Source of the DNA: Parenemella sanctibonifatiensis
GTDB lineage: Bacteria > Actinomycetota > Actinomycetes > Propionibacteriales > Propionibacteriaceae
DNA length: 64,000 bases
NCBI RefSeq assembly: GCF_002250565.1
Contig: NZ_NMVJ01000007.1
Span: 213,713-277,712, forward strand
Direction: 5' to 3'
This document shows, piece by piece, positions 15,441-23,261 of this stretch. Every line of letters begins with the position of its first letter. The stretch's first letter is position 1. Position numbers and translations under genes: made by a program. The notes under the pieces were generated by a model that worked only from the letters and a program-made list of their open reading frames with translations, made no database searches and had not been told where the DNA came from.

Positions 15441-17228
15441 ATGAAACTCGGTCACGGCAACTACGACCGGCGCCCGGTGGTGCGGGTCCCCGCCGCCGCT
15501 GACAACGGCCAGGAAGCGTGGCGCGGAGCGGCGGCCTGGCAGCGACTCGGCTCTGGTGAGGTTGGCGCTGGCGAGCCCGACGCCGGGCCGGCGGATCGCC
15601 GCGTGGTGGTCATCGACACGGTGCCCGGCGTTGATGTCGCCGACCTGATGTCGCAGCTCAGCGGCGCCCATCCCGAGGCAACCGTGGTGGATGTGGCCCA
15701 GGCGGCCGCGCTGCCCGGCAAGGAGTTGGACCAACTGCTCGCATCGCGACTCACCGACGACCGGGTCTTCGGGAAACTCACCCACGAGCCACTGGAGCAC
15801 TTCTACGACGCCGACCGGTTGGCCGGGGCCGCGGAGCGGGTCGGCGCCGGACTGACCTTCCTGGTCGGGTGGGGTGCAGCGCTGGTGCCGGTCGAGGCGG
15901 ACTGTGTCGTGCTGGCCGATCTGCCGCGCTGGGAGACCCAGCAACGGCAGCGGCAGGGTGCCCCCAACTGGGGGTGCGACAACGGCACCGAGGATCCGCT
16001 GCGCAAATACAAGCGGAGCTACTTCGTCGAGTGGCGCACGGCCGATCGTCACAAGCAGGACATCTGGTCCCGGCTCGACCTCGTCCTTGACACCACTGCT
16101 GAGGCGGTTCTGGTTACTGCCGATGCGGTACGCCGGGGGCTCGCCAGCACCGCCCGCCGACCGTTCCGAGTGATGCCCTACTTCGACCCGGGCTCCTGGG
16201 GCGGGCAGTGGATGCGTGAGGTGTGTGGCCTCGACGCGGAGCCGCCGAACTTTGCCTGGTGCTTCGACTGCGTGCCCGAGGAAAACAGCCTGCTGCTCGA
16301 GATCGACGGCAGCACCGTCGAGCTCCCCGCTCAGAACTTGGTGCTGCAGCATCCCGCTGAACTGCTGGGACGGCGTACGCGTGCCCGCTTCGGCGCCGAG
16401 TTTCCGATCCGTTTCGACCTGCTCGACACCATGGGCGGCGGCAATCTGTCTCTCCAGGTGCATCCGCTGACCGAGTACATCCAGCGTGAGTTTGGGATGC
16501 CCTACACCCAGGACGAGAGTTACTACCTGCTCGATGCCGCGCCCGGGGCACACGTCTATCTCGGGCTGCGCGAGGGCATTGACCCCGAGCAGATGATGGC
16601 CGACCTTCGAACGGCGCAGCAGGGCGGCGCGGACTTCGTCGCCGAGGACTACGTCAACACCTTTCCGGCGCGACCGCACGATCATTTCCTGATCCCGGCC
16701 GGCACCGTCCACAGCTCCGGGGCCGACTCGATGGTGCTGGAGATCTCGGCCACGCCCTACATCTTCACCTTCAAGATGTGGGACTGGGGACGCCTCGGCC
16801 TGGACGGCAAGCCGCGGCCGATCAACATCGACCATGCCGAGGCCAACATCCAGTGGGACCGCGACACCGCTTGGGTGGAGCAGAATCTGGTCGGTCAGGT
16901 CGCTGAACTCGCGGCCAGCGAGGGCTGGCGTGAGGAACGCACCGGTCTGCACGAGCTGGAGTTCATCGAGACTCGGCGGCACTGGATCCGTGGTCGCTCC
17001 GAGCACCACACCCACGGCACCGTGCAGGTGAAGAACCTGGTCCACGGTGCCGAGGCCCTGGTGGAGAGCCCGACCGGAGCCTTCGAGCCCTTCGTGGTCC
17101 ACTACGCCGAGACCTTCATTGTGCCGGCGGCCGTGGGCGCGTACACGGTGCGGCCCCATGGACCAGCGGTCGGCACCGAGATCGCCACCATCACCGCCTG
17201 GGTCAGGGGGACGGAGACGACCGACTGA
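15441..17228 (+). CDS. manA: Long class I mannose-6-phosphate isomerase with extra N-terminal domain
   Basis: A 595-aa protein; AAAGGTGG lies before the ATG at 15441. The C-terminal ~350 residues are a type I phosphomannose isomerase: LSLQVHPLTEYIQ with the zinc-binding Gln/His, the ESYYLLDAAPGAHVYLGLREG block, and HDHFLIPAGTVHSSG. It should convert mannose 6-phosphate to fructose 6-phosphate. The first ~230 residues are extra compared with ordinary ManA. They begin VVVIDTVPGVDVADL and end YKRSYFVEWRTADRHKQD, and look like a P-loop kinase fold whose phosphate loop has been lost. The role of that part is unknown. The operator at 15405 links it to the LacI regulator. Confidence 0.88.
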   Translation: MKLGHGNYDRRPVVRVPAAADNGQEAWRGAAAWQRLGSGEVGAGEPDAGPADRRVVVIDTVPGVDVADLMSQLSGAHPEATVVDVAQAAALPGKELDQLLASRLTDDRVFGKLTHEPLEHFYDADRLAGAAERVGAGLTFLVGWGAALVPVEADCVVLADLPRWETQQRQRQGAPNWGCDNGTEDPLRKYKRSYFVEWRTADRHKQDIWSRLDLVLDTTAEAVLVTADAVRRGLASTARRPFRVMPYFDPGSWGGQWMREVCGLDAEPPNFAWCFDCVPEENSLLLEIDGSTVELPAQNLVLQHPAELLGRRTRARFGAEFPIRFDLLDTMGGGNLSLQVHPLTEYIQREFGMPYTQDESYYLLDAAPGAHVYLGLREGIDPEQMMADLRTAQQGGADFVAEDYVNTFPARPHDHFLIPAGTVHSSGADSMVLEISATPYIFTFKMWDWGRLGLDGKPRPINIDHAEANIQWDRDTAWVEQNLVGQVAELAASEGWREERTGLHELEFIETRRHWIRGRSEHHTHGTVQVKNLVHGAEALVESPTGAFEPFVVHYAETFIVPAAVGAYTVRPHGPAVGTEIATITAWVRGTETTD

Positions 17229-17295
17229 TGGCGTAGCCAAGCTGCCCGGCGCAGTGGCCGCCCGCGGCGACGGGCGTACGCCACTCGGCCCGGGA

Positions 17296-17380
17296 CCTGC
17301 TCAACTACAGCATCCCGTCATTGGGCAGGAGATCTGGCCGGTTTCACCTGCACAACTACAGCATCCCGTAGTTGTGTACG
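17296..17380. repeat. Tandem pair of related 34-bp hairpin units
   Basis: Both units start with CCTGC and share CAACTACAGCATCCCGT exactly (17302-17318 and 17353-17369). Unit 2 has a perfect 9-bp stem, CACAACTAC with GTAGTTGTG, around an AGCATCCC loop. Unit 1 keeps the same loop with a decayed right arm and a closing CCTGC/GCAGG. This looks like a duplicated intergenic palindrome of a repeat family, placed after the isomerase gene where it could also terminate transcription. Confidence 0.65.
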
Positions 17381-17442
17381 CCGCAGCGGAACGGACCACT
17401 CCTTCCCGCAGGAACGTCTCCGGCGCGCCGTCGCGCGCACTG

Positions 17443-17500
17443 CGTGCAGTCGATGAGCACAACACCCCGAGATCAGCGGTCCTGGTGAATCGACTGCACG
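17443..17500. repeat. 12-bp perfect inverted repeat (CGTGCAGTCGAT)
   Basis: CGTGCAGTCGAT at 17443-17454 and ATCGACTGCACG at 17489-17500 are perfect complements with a 34-base spacer. Its outer ends, GTGCAG and CTGCAC, are shared with the palindromes at 43387 and 48177. Confidence 0.6.
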
Positions 17501-17615
17501 TCTTGCGCGCGAATCGGCCCAGCGGCCGCCGTCAGTGAGTTCGGCCTCCCAGGCGGGCGGTGTTCCCCGGGCGACGAACAGCACGAATCGGTGAACTTTC
17601 TGGCTACTGCAACTG

Positions 17616-19052
17616 GTGTCGCGATTGCTGTGGTTGGCTGTGCGTGTGACCGCCGCCGTGAAGCCGATTCGCCGCCCCGAGCGAGTGATCTTTGCGGCTG
17701 GCGACATCTTCGCCGGCGGGGGTTCGTCGCTGCTGGCGGTGATGTACCTGATCTTCCTCACCGACGTGGTCCACATCCAGCCGTGGTTGGCCGGCACCGC
17801 GATCTTCGTCGCGAAACTGTGGGACGCCGTCAACGACCCGCTGATGGGCGCGCTCAGCGACCGGATCCGGACCCGGTTCGGGCGGCGACGTCCCTTCATC
17901 TTCGCCGGATCGCTGCTGCTGGTGCCGGTGATGGCGCTGCTCTGGCTGCCGTGGGTGCCGGTCGACGGCCAGGTCGCGATGGCGATCTGGGCCGCCCTCA
18001 GCCTGATCGTCTACAACTCGGTCCAGACGATGCTGGCAGTGCCGTACGCCAGCTTCAGCACCGAGATCGCCACCAGCTACGCCGAACGCAACAAGGTCAA
18101 CACACTGCGGCTGCTCTTCTCCTCAGTCTCCTCTGCAGTCTCGACGTTGGCCGCCTCGGCGCTGTTCGGGGCGTACCGTTCCGGCGGCATGCCGCTGACC
18201 GAGTGGTACGCCATCACCGTGCTCGGTTTCGGCCTGGTCTATGCGACCCCGATGCTTGTGCTCGCGATCGTGTGCCGGGAGCGTACGCCGGTGCCCGAGA
18301 CCAACCCGAAGCTCACCCCGCGTACCTTCGTGCAGCCCTTGCAGACTCCGATCTTCCGCCGCCTGCTCGGGATGTACATCGCGCAGGCGCTGGCCTGGGA
18401 TGTGGTGTCGGCGACGATCCTCTACTACACCCTGTATGTGTTGCCCGGCTCCAACTCCCAGGTCTTCCTGGGCACCTTCATCGCGGTCAACGTGATTGCC
18501 TATCCGATCGTCAGCCAGTTGGTGAAGCGGATCGACAAACGCCGCATCTATGCCACGTTGATCCCGCTCGCGATGGTCGGGATCATCGGGGTTGCCTTCT
18601 ATCCGGCCGACTGGCCGATGGCCGGGGCGTACGCCATCGGCGCCGCGGTGGCGATCGGGATGGCCGGCGCGCAGCTGATGCCGTGGGTGATGTTCCCCGA
18701 CGTGCTCGACGCCGCCCAACTGCAGAACGGTCGCCGCGACGCCGGCTCCTACGGCGCGCTGATGACCTTCCTGCGCGGCATCGGCTCGGCCATCGTGGTC
18801 TGGCTGATCGGCCAGGTCCTCAGCGCGACCGGTTATCTGACGCCCGAGGGCAACGAAGTGATCGCGCAGCCCGAGTCGGTCCAGTGGGGCATCCGCTGGG
18901 TGATGTTCGTGGGCGTGGCCGGCTTCATGGCGGCGGGCTGGTGGCTGTCCCGCAAGTACTCACTCGGGCTGACCGAAGCCCTCGCCCAGCAGCAGGAGCT
19001 GGAACGTCGCGCCGCCGCCGACGACACGGTCAGCGCACCGTCGGAGGCGTGA
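17616..19052 (+). CDS. GPH-family (MelB-like) sugar:cation symporter
   Basis: A 478-aa, 12-helix transporter of the glycoside-pentoside-hexuronide family. Signatures are FVAKLWDAVNDPLMGALSDRIRTRFGRRRPF in the first loop and YASFSTEIATSYAERNKVN. The Asp residues in helices 2 and 4 correspond to the cation site of MelB. The first ATG is at 17616, but GTG codons at 17640 and 17646 give a more usual N-terminus (VRVTAAVKPIRRPERV). It follows the isomerase gene by 387 bases and is probably a second entry route for sugars of this locus. It ends three bases before the convergent SprT-like gene. Confidence 0.88.
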   Translation: MSRLLWLAVRVTAAVKPIRRPERVIFAAGDIFAGGGSSLLAVMYLIFLTDVVHIQPWLAGTAIFVAKLWDAVNDPLMGALSDRIRTRFGRRRPFIFAGSLLLVPVMALLWLPWVPVDGQVAMAIWAALSLIVYNSVQTMLAVPYASFSTEIATSYAERNKVNTLRLLFSSVSSAVSTLAASALFGAYRSGGMPLTEWYAITVLGFGLVYATPMLVLAIVCRERTPVPETNPKLTPRTFVQPLQTPIFRRLLGMYIAQALAWDVVSATILYYTLYVLPGSNSQVFLGTFIAVNVIAYPIVSQLVKRIDKRRIYATLIPLAMVGIIGVAFYPADWPMAGAYAIGAAVAIGMAGAQLMPWVMFPDVLDAAQLQNGRRDAGSYGALMTFLRGIGSAIVVWLIGQVLSATGYLTPEGNEVIAQPESVQWGIRWVMFVGVAGFMAAGWWLSRKYSLGLTEALAQQQELERRAAADDTVSAPSEA

Positions 19053-19055
19053 GGC

Positions 19056-19583
19056 TCAGGACGCGGCGGCCTCGTCGACCTGCGTCTGGCGCAACCGGCG
19101 CAACTGCACCTGATAACGCCCACCCGGCGTCGTCGGTACGCCGTCGAGCGACCAGCTGAGCAGGTGCTCCAAGGAGAATCGGCGCGAACACACCGCGCAG
19201 GACGCCACTGAGGTGGGCCGCCGAAACCGCTGCACCTCGTGTCCTTCGGGACAGACCCCGATCCAGGGTGCTGGCACCCGCGGCAGGTCTTCGGGGACGC
19301 ACCGATCCGGACGGGCTCCGATCCGGGTGACGGTGGCCCGCCACTCCTCGTTGTGGTGTGCCTCCGGGCCGGTCAGCGCGTGGGCGATCTCGTGCAGGAT
19401 CGTCTCCACGACTTCCTCGCGCGGATAGAGCTCCATCAGTGTCGCCGACACTGTGATCCGCTTCTTGGCAAACCAGGTGCACCCGGCACGCCGCCTGGCC
19501 CGATCGAATCCGAACTCCCAGTCGGTGAGGCCGTGGTCCCGCATGAGGCCGACAGCAAGCCGCTGGACGTGCGCTAGCTCCAT
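19056..19583 (-). CDS. SprT-like zinc metalloprotein
   Basis: A 175-aa SprT-like domain protein. The catalytic zinc motif is LHEIAHAL (HExxH). A second metal site in the C-terminal part uses the Cys of GVCPEGH together with SCAVCSRRF, forming a zinc ribbon. Eukaryotic SPRTN relatives cleave DNA-protein crosslinks; the bacterial proteins are poorly characterised. The ATG at 19583 stands six bases after a TAGGCT box with no ribosome site, so it looks leaderless. It is convergent with the symporter gene and appears monocistronic. Confidence 0.85.
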   Translation of the reverse strand: MELAHVQRLAVGLMRDHGLTDWEFGFDRARRRAGCTWFAKKRITVSATLMELYPREEVVETILHEIAHALTGPEAHHNEEWRATVTRIGARPDRCVPEDLPRVPAPWIGVCPEGHEVQRFRRPTSVASCAVCSRRFSLEHLLSWSLDGVPTTPGGRYQVQLRRLRQTQVDEAAAS

Positions 19584-19589
19584 GCAGCA

Positions 19590-19595
19590 AGCCTA
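19590..19595 (-). promoter_or_regulatory. Leaderless-type -10 box (TAGGCT) for the SprT-like gene
   Basis: TAGGCT on the minus strand, six bases before the ATG. It has the same hexamer and spacing class as the boxes before the histidine kinase and the 568-aa protein gene. Confidence 0.6.
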
Positions 19596-19756
19596 CGCCA
19601 CGGCACCGACCCAGAGTCGGACCTCAGCGGCGCCGGCGTACGCCCGGAGTCGTGCCCACGAAAGTCCTGCGGCGGATCCCCCGACCGCGGTCAGGCTGAA
19701 ATCCTGCGTCGAGAATCAGGGAGTACTGACACGTCACGGCATGGGGGAGACCGACG

Positions 19757-20185
19757 ATGAAGGGCTGGAGCAAGCAAACAGTGAAGGGCATCCGGGTCGC
19801 GGCAGCCGTCGCCTTGGCAGGATTGGCGCTGACCGGCTGCAGCACCGGTGACTCCTCTGCACACGCCTCCTGCAACGGCTCGGCCCGCAACCTGCGGCCC
19901 GCGGTCAACTCCTTCATCGAGGACCTGTCCTCGACCCAGAGTCACGGCTGGACCACCGAGGACTGCGGCTCGCGGGGCGGGTACGCCTATCTCGGCTTCA
20001 CCTTCGAGGGCACCCCGGACCAACTCGGCGAGGAACTGACAGGCCTCGGCTGCAGTGTCGGCGACGGTGACCCGGTCATCTACGAATGCAGCAAGGGCCG
20101 AGTGGACTTCTCCGTCACCACGGTCCCCAGCGCCGGCGACGAGGACAGCACCGAGGGCCGGGCTTTCATGACCGCGACCCGCTGA
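19757..20185 (+). CDS. Small secreted lipoprotein, unknown family
   Basis: A 142-aa lipoprotein. The signal peptide ends ALAGLALTGCST, giving a lipid-modified Cys at about residue 28. The mature part has three further Cys residues (TEDCGSRGG, GLGCSVG, YECSKG), which may form disulfides, and a small alpha/beta pattern. I do not recognise the family. GGGGGAG lies eight bases before the ATG. A very strong hairpin follows the stop codon, so it is probably monocistronic. It faces the L,D-transpeptidase gene. Confidence 0.75.
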   Translation: MKGWSKQTVKGIRVAAAVALAGLALTGCSTGDSSAHASCNGSARNLRPAVNSFIEDLSSTQSHGWTTEDCGSRGGYAYLGFTFEGTPDQLGEELTGLGCSVGDGDPVIYECSKGRVDFSVTTVPSAGDEDSTEGRAFMTATR

Positions 20186-20197
20186 CCCACCAGATGT

Positions 20198-20237
20198 CGA
20201 CAGCGGCGGCGAACCTTCGGGTTCGCCGCCGCTGTCG
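20198..20237 (+). terminator. Perfect 18-bp hairpin with UUCG loop
   Basis: CGACAGCGGCGGCGAACC pairs perfectly with GGTTCGCCGCCGCTGTCG around TTCG, an extra-stable tetraloop. It lies 12 bases after the lipoprotein stop and before the convergent L,D-transpeptidase gene, so it can act in both directions. There is no U tract. Confidence 0.85.
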
Positions 20238-20270
20238 CGTTGCTGGACTGGGGGTTCAGTCGTGTGGTTC

Positions 20271-21197
20271 TCAGTCGTGGACGATCACCTTGTCGCCGAC
20301 CTGCACCTGGGCGTACAGCGCCTCGATGCCGTCCCAGTCGCGGACGTTGACGCAGCCGTGGGAGCCACCGTTGTAGCCGCGCTTGGCGAAGTCGCTGGAG
20401 TAGTGGACTGCCTGTCCGCCGCTGAAGAACATCGCGAACGGCATCTTCGACCCGTACAGGTTGGACACGTGGTTGCGGGACTTCCGCTCGACCTGGAACG
20501 AGCCTTCGCGGGTCGGGGTCTTCTCGGTGCCAAAACGCACCTCCAGGGTGTCCTGGACCTCACCGTCGATCACCCAGGTCAGGGTGTTCTTCGACTTGTC
20601 GATGCACAGCACCCGACCGGTCAGGCAGCGCTCGTCCAGGTTGGAAGCATCCCTGCCCGGCTTCGGGGTGGGCAAGGTGTTGTTGAGCTCGTCCGAGGTC
20701 GGCTTCGTGGTCATCGACACGATCCGGTCCCAGGTCCGCTGGTCCACCGCGCCGGTCGGGGCATACCCGCGCTTGGTCTGGAAACCCTTGACCGCAGCGG
20801 CGGTCTTGCTGCCGTAGTGGTCGGCCACGTTGCCGGAGAACCAGTCGATCTGGCGCAACCGGGCCTGGAGTTCCCGGACCTTCGGGCCGTTGTCGCCCTC
20901 CTCGAGGATGGCCGGGCCGGGCTCGGGAATCGGGTCCGGCGTCGGAGTCTCGGTCGGGGAGTCGGGCGCGGGCGTGGAAGGCTCGGGCGACTCCGTCGGT
21001 TCATTGGTGGGAGCGTCGCTCGGCGTGGTGGCCGGGGTTTCACCAGGCGTCTCGGTCGGGGTCACCGCCGGGGTTTCCTGACTGCCCGGTCCGCCCGGCG
21101 CCGGGGTGGCGTCAGGGCCGGGGGCGCAGGCGGTCGACAGGGCAACCGCTGCCGCCAGCAGCAGCCCCGGGAGGGCCGTCATCCGGATCGTCATCAT
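20271..21197 (-). CDS. L,D-transpeptidase lipoprotein with peptidoglycan-binding domain
   Basis: A 308-aa envelope protein. I start it at the double ATG at 21197/21194 with AAAGGACCTG upstream. Its signal peptide has the lipobox ALSTAC (Cys at about 24). Residues 30-95 are a Pro/Thr/Glu-rich wall spanner. Residues 100-160 are a PG_binding_1 domain (GPKVRELQARLRQ, TKRGYAPTGAVDQRTW). The C-terminal YkuD catalytic domain ends with SHGCVNVRDWD, where His and Cys are catalytic. It should form 3-3 cross-links in peptidoglycan or attach proteins to the wall. It appears monocistronic. Confidence 0.93.
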   Translation of the reverse strand: MMTIRMTALPGLLLAAAVALSTACAPGPDATPAPGGPGSQETPAVTPTETPGETPATTPSDAPTNEPTESPEPSTPAPDSPTETPTPDPIPEPGPAILEEGDNGPKVRELQARLRQIDWFSGNVADHYGSKTAAAVKGFQTKRGYAPTGAVDQRTWDRIVSMTTKPTSDELNNTLPTPKPGRDASNLDERCLTGRVLCIDKSKNTLTWVIDGEVQDTLEVRFGTEKTPTREGSFQVERKSRNHVSNLYGSKMPFAMFFSGGQAVHYSSDFAKRGYNGGSHGCVNVRDWDGIEALYAQVQVGDKVIVHD

Positions 21198-21355
21198 CAG
21201 GTCCTTTGGTCGTCGTCGTGTCACCGACGAGGTGACTTCACCGACAGGTACGCGGGGCGGCCGGCGTACGGTTGGTGCAGCTTTGCCAAAGATCTGCTGA
21301 GAGAACCCAGCAGGCCCGCCACTCGACGTGGCGGCCACCCGGGCGCCGGGCGAAG

Positions 21356-21361
21356 TAGGGT
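21356..21361 (+). promoter_or_regulatory. Leaderless-type -10 box (TAGGGT) for the 630-aa protein gene
   Basis: TAGGGT is followed by seven bases (six C and one A) and then the ATG at 21369. No purine-rich ribosome site is present. Confidence 0.6.
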
Positions 21362-21368
21362 CACCCCC

Positions 21369-23261
21369 ATGGCCACCTCTGAGCGACCAGACGCTGGTGA
21401 CGACCGGGTCGGAGGACCTGATCCGGGGATGAGGGTGAAGATGGACACCCGATTTCTGCCCTTGCGGCGGGTCCTGACCGGCGAACCAGCCGACGAGGAT
21501 CAGCTCGCCGGGCAGTTGGCTTTTGTGCAGGCCCGACTCGACTGTGCCGACTTCCGGGTCGCCAACCTGCTTGCCGCGCTGCTCCTCGACGACACCGGCC
21601 GGGGCCGGCTCAGCGAGGACCAACGCGAGCAGATCGTCACCACCGTCCTCGGCTTTCGCTACTGGCTCGACGAGCCCGGGGTGGACGGGATGTGCCTCTT
21701 CTCCGAGAACCACCAGATCCTCTTCGCCAGCTGCGACTATCTGGCAGGTCAACTCCATCCCGCCAGGGTGTTCAGCAACGACGGACGGAGCGGAGCCGAG
21801 CATCGCGACCGGGCAGCGATCCGGGTACGCCAGTGGTTGGGTCGTCGGTGGCAGCACGGCTTCAGCGAGTGGTTGTCGAACACCTACTACGAGGAACACA
21901 TCGCCGCCGTGGCGCTGCTGGCCGGGTTTGCCGCCGACGACGACATCCGGGCCCAGGCCACCGGCGTCCTGGATCTGCTGTTGCTGGACCTGGCGCTGCA
22001 CAGCTGGACCGATGGTCAGGACCGATGGTTCATTCCCAGCTCCGGGCGCTGTTATGCCCCGGGCAAGCAGGCACCGGGCGGGTCGGCAGTCGCCGACATC
22101 ATGCGATGGGCGTTCGGTCCGGGCGAGGTCCAGGACCAGGAATGGGCCACCTTGTCGGCGATCCTGTTCGCCTCCGGCTACGAGGTGCCCGAACAGATCC
22201 GGGCGATTGCCCACGACCGCGACGGGGCCACCATCGACCAGGCGATGGGGCTGGAACTGGCCGAGGCTGCCGCGTTGCGCGAACCCGCTCCGCTGGGAGA
22301 GGTCGAGACTCGCGGCACCCTGTGGTGGGCGATGGAAGCCTTCACCACCCCCGAGTCGATCGTCGACACGATGCGCGCCTTCCGGGCCTGGCGGATGAAG
22401 GACAACCCGTTCCTCACCAACCTGACACCGTTTGCGAAGCTGCCCGAAGCGTTACTGCCCGGGCTGATCCGGATCCTCAACCCGGCCACCCAAGGCGTCG
22501 CCCTGGAACGGGCCCGGGTGCGCACCAGGCGTACGCCGCACTGGTTGTTGTCGAGCGCCCAGCGCTATCGGCCCGGCGGCTACGGCGACCAGCAACATCT
22601 GTGGACGGCGCTGCTGCCGCGCGGGGTGACGGTGTTCGCGACCCACCCGGGTGGGGCGATGTTCGATGACGTCGCCCGGAACTTCTCGCCCGGCGAGTGG
22701 GTCGGCAACGGCATCAACCCCGACGTGGTGCAGCACGGCCGGGTGCTGATCGCCTTTCATCACCTGGGCGTGCGGTCCGGCTATCTCGAACCGAAACGGC
22801 GCCTTGAAAGTCACCTGTGGTGGCCGCGTACCGACTTCGACGAGACCCAGCAGGGCCAGCGCTGGGTTGCTGGCCGGATCGGGTCGGCGTACATCGGGGT
22901 CCGGTCCTGGGCGCCGCTCGAATTCGTCAGCCGCAACGAGATCCGGCAGCCCGGCAAGGTCACCGTGTGGGTGGTGCTGATGGGGGACGCCGAGACGTAC
23001 GCCGACCTGGCCGAGTTTGCCGCCGAGGTCGCCGCGATCCCCGTGGTCGCCGGCGACCTGCCCGACAACCGACACCTGATGGTGTGGGCCGACGGGCACC
23101 GCCACGACCTGACCTTCGGCGGCGCGCACCTGATCGACGGGGAGCCGGTCATCCTGAGCGAGGACCGGTACGCGAGCCGTTTCGTCACCGCCGAACGCGG
23201 ACCCGAACGCATCGATGTCGGCGGTCACGTACTGACCGCCGCTGGAAGGGAGCAGCAATGA
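21369..23261 (+). CDS. Unrecognised 630-aa protein, predicted helical toroid plus beta domain
   Basis: I start it at the ATG at 21369, seven bases after TAGGGT; the much longer open frame upstream runs through the L,D-transpeptidase promoter and is not real. No signal peptide is visible. The first ~370 residues are mostly helical, with CLFSENHQILFASCDYLAGQ, WLSNTYYEEHIAAVALLAGF and ALHSWTDGQDRWFIPSSGR, a pattern like (alpha/alpha) toroid polysaccharide lyases. The last ~230 residues are beta-rich. It overlaps a GH105-like gene by ATGA, which suggests a two-step pathway on an acidic sugar. The family and activity are unknown to me. Confidence 0.7.
   Translation: MATSERPDAGDDRVGGPDPGMRVKMDTRFLPLRRVLTGEPADEDQLAGQLAFVQARLDCADFRVANLLAALLLDDTGRGRLSEDQREQIVTTVLGFRYWLDEPGVDGMCLFSENHQILFASCDYLAGQLHPARVFSNDGRSGAEHRDRAAIRVRQWLGRRWQHGFSEWLSNTYYEEHIAAVALLAGFAADDDIRAQATGVLDLLLLDLALHSWTDGQDRWFIPSSGRCYAPGKQAPGGSAVADIMRWAFGPGEVQDQEWATLSAILFASGYEVPEQIRAIAHDRDGATIDQAMGLELAEAAALREPAPLGEVETRGTLWWAMEAFTTPESIVDTMRAFRAWRMKDNPFLTNLTPFAKLPEALLPGLIRILNPATQGVALERARVRTRRTPHWLLSSAQRYRPGGYGDQQHLWTALLPRGVTVFATHPGGAMFDDVARNFSPGEWVGNGINPDVVQHGRVLIAFHHLGVRSGYLEPKRRLESHLWWPRTDFDETQQGQRWVAGRIGSAYIGVRSWAPLEFVSRNEIRQPGKVTVWVVLMGDAETYADLAEFAAEVAAIPVVAGDLPDNRHLMVWADGHRHDLTFGGAHLIDGEPVILSEDRYASRFVTAERGPERIDVGGHVLTAAGREQQ

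Larger units (their letters stand above)
17229..17615. other. 387-base gene-free stretch with several palindromes
   Basis: No reading frame here has a convincing start or family match. It holds two related hairpins in tandem (17296-17329 and 17347-17380) and a third inverted repeat (17443-17500). It also contains the promoter region of the symporter gene, although I cannot pick out a clear -10 box. Confidence 0.65.

Noticed and set aside
15414-17240. 608-codon minus-strand frame opposite the isomerase
   Set aside because: The + strand holds an unmistakable phosphomannose isomerase; the mirror frame shows no known motif.
20262-21368. In-frame 5' extension of the 630-aa protein gene
   Set aside because: It runs antisense through the L,D-transpeptidase gene and its promoter, whereas a TAGGGT box marks the ATG at 21369.
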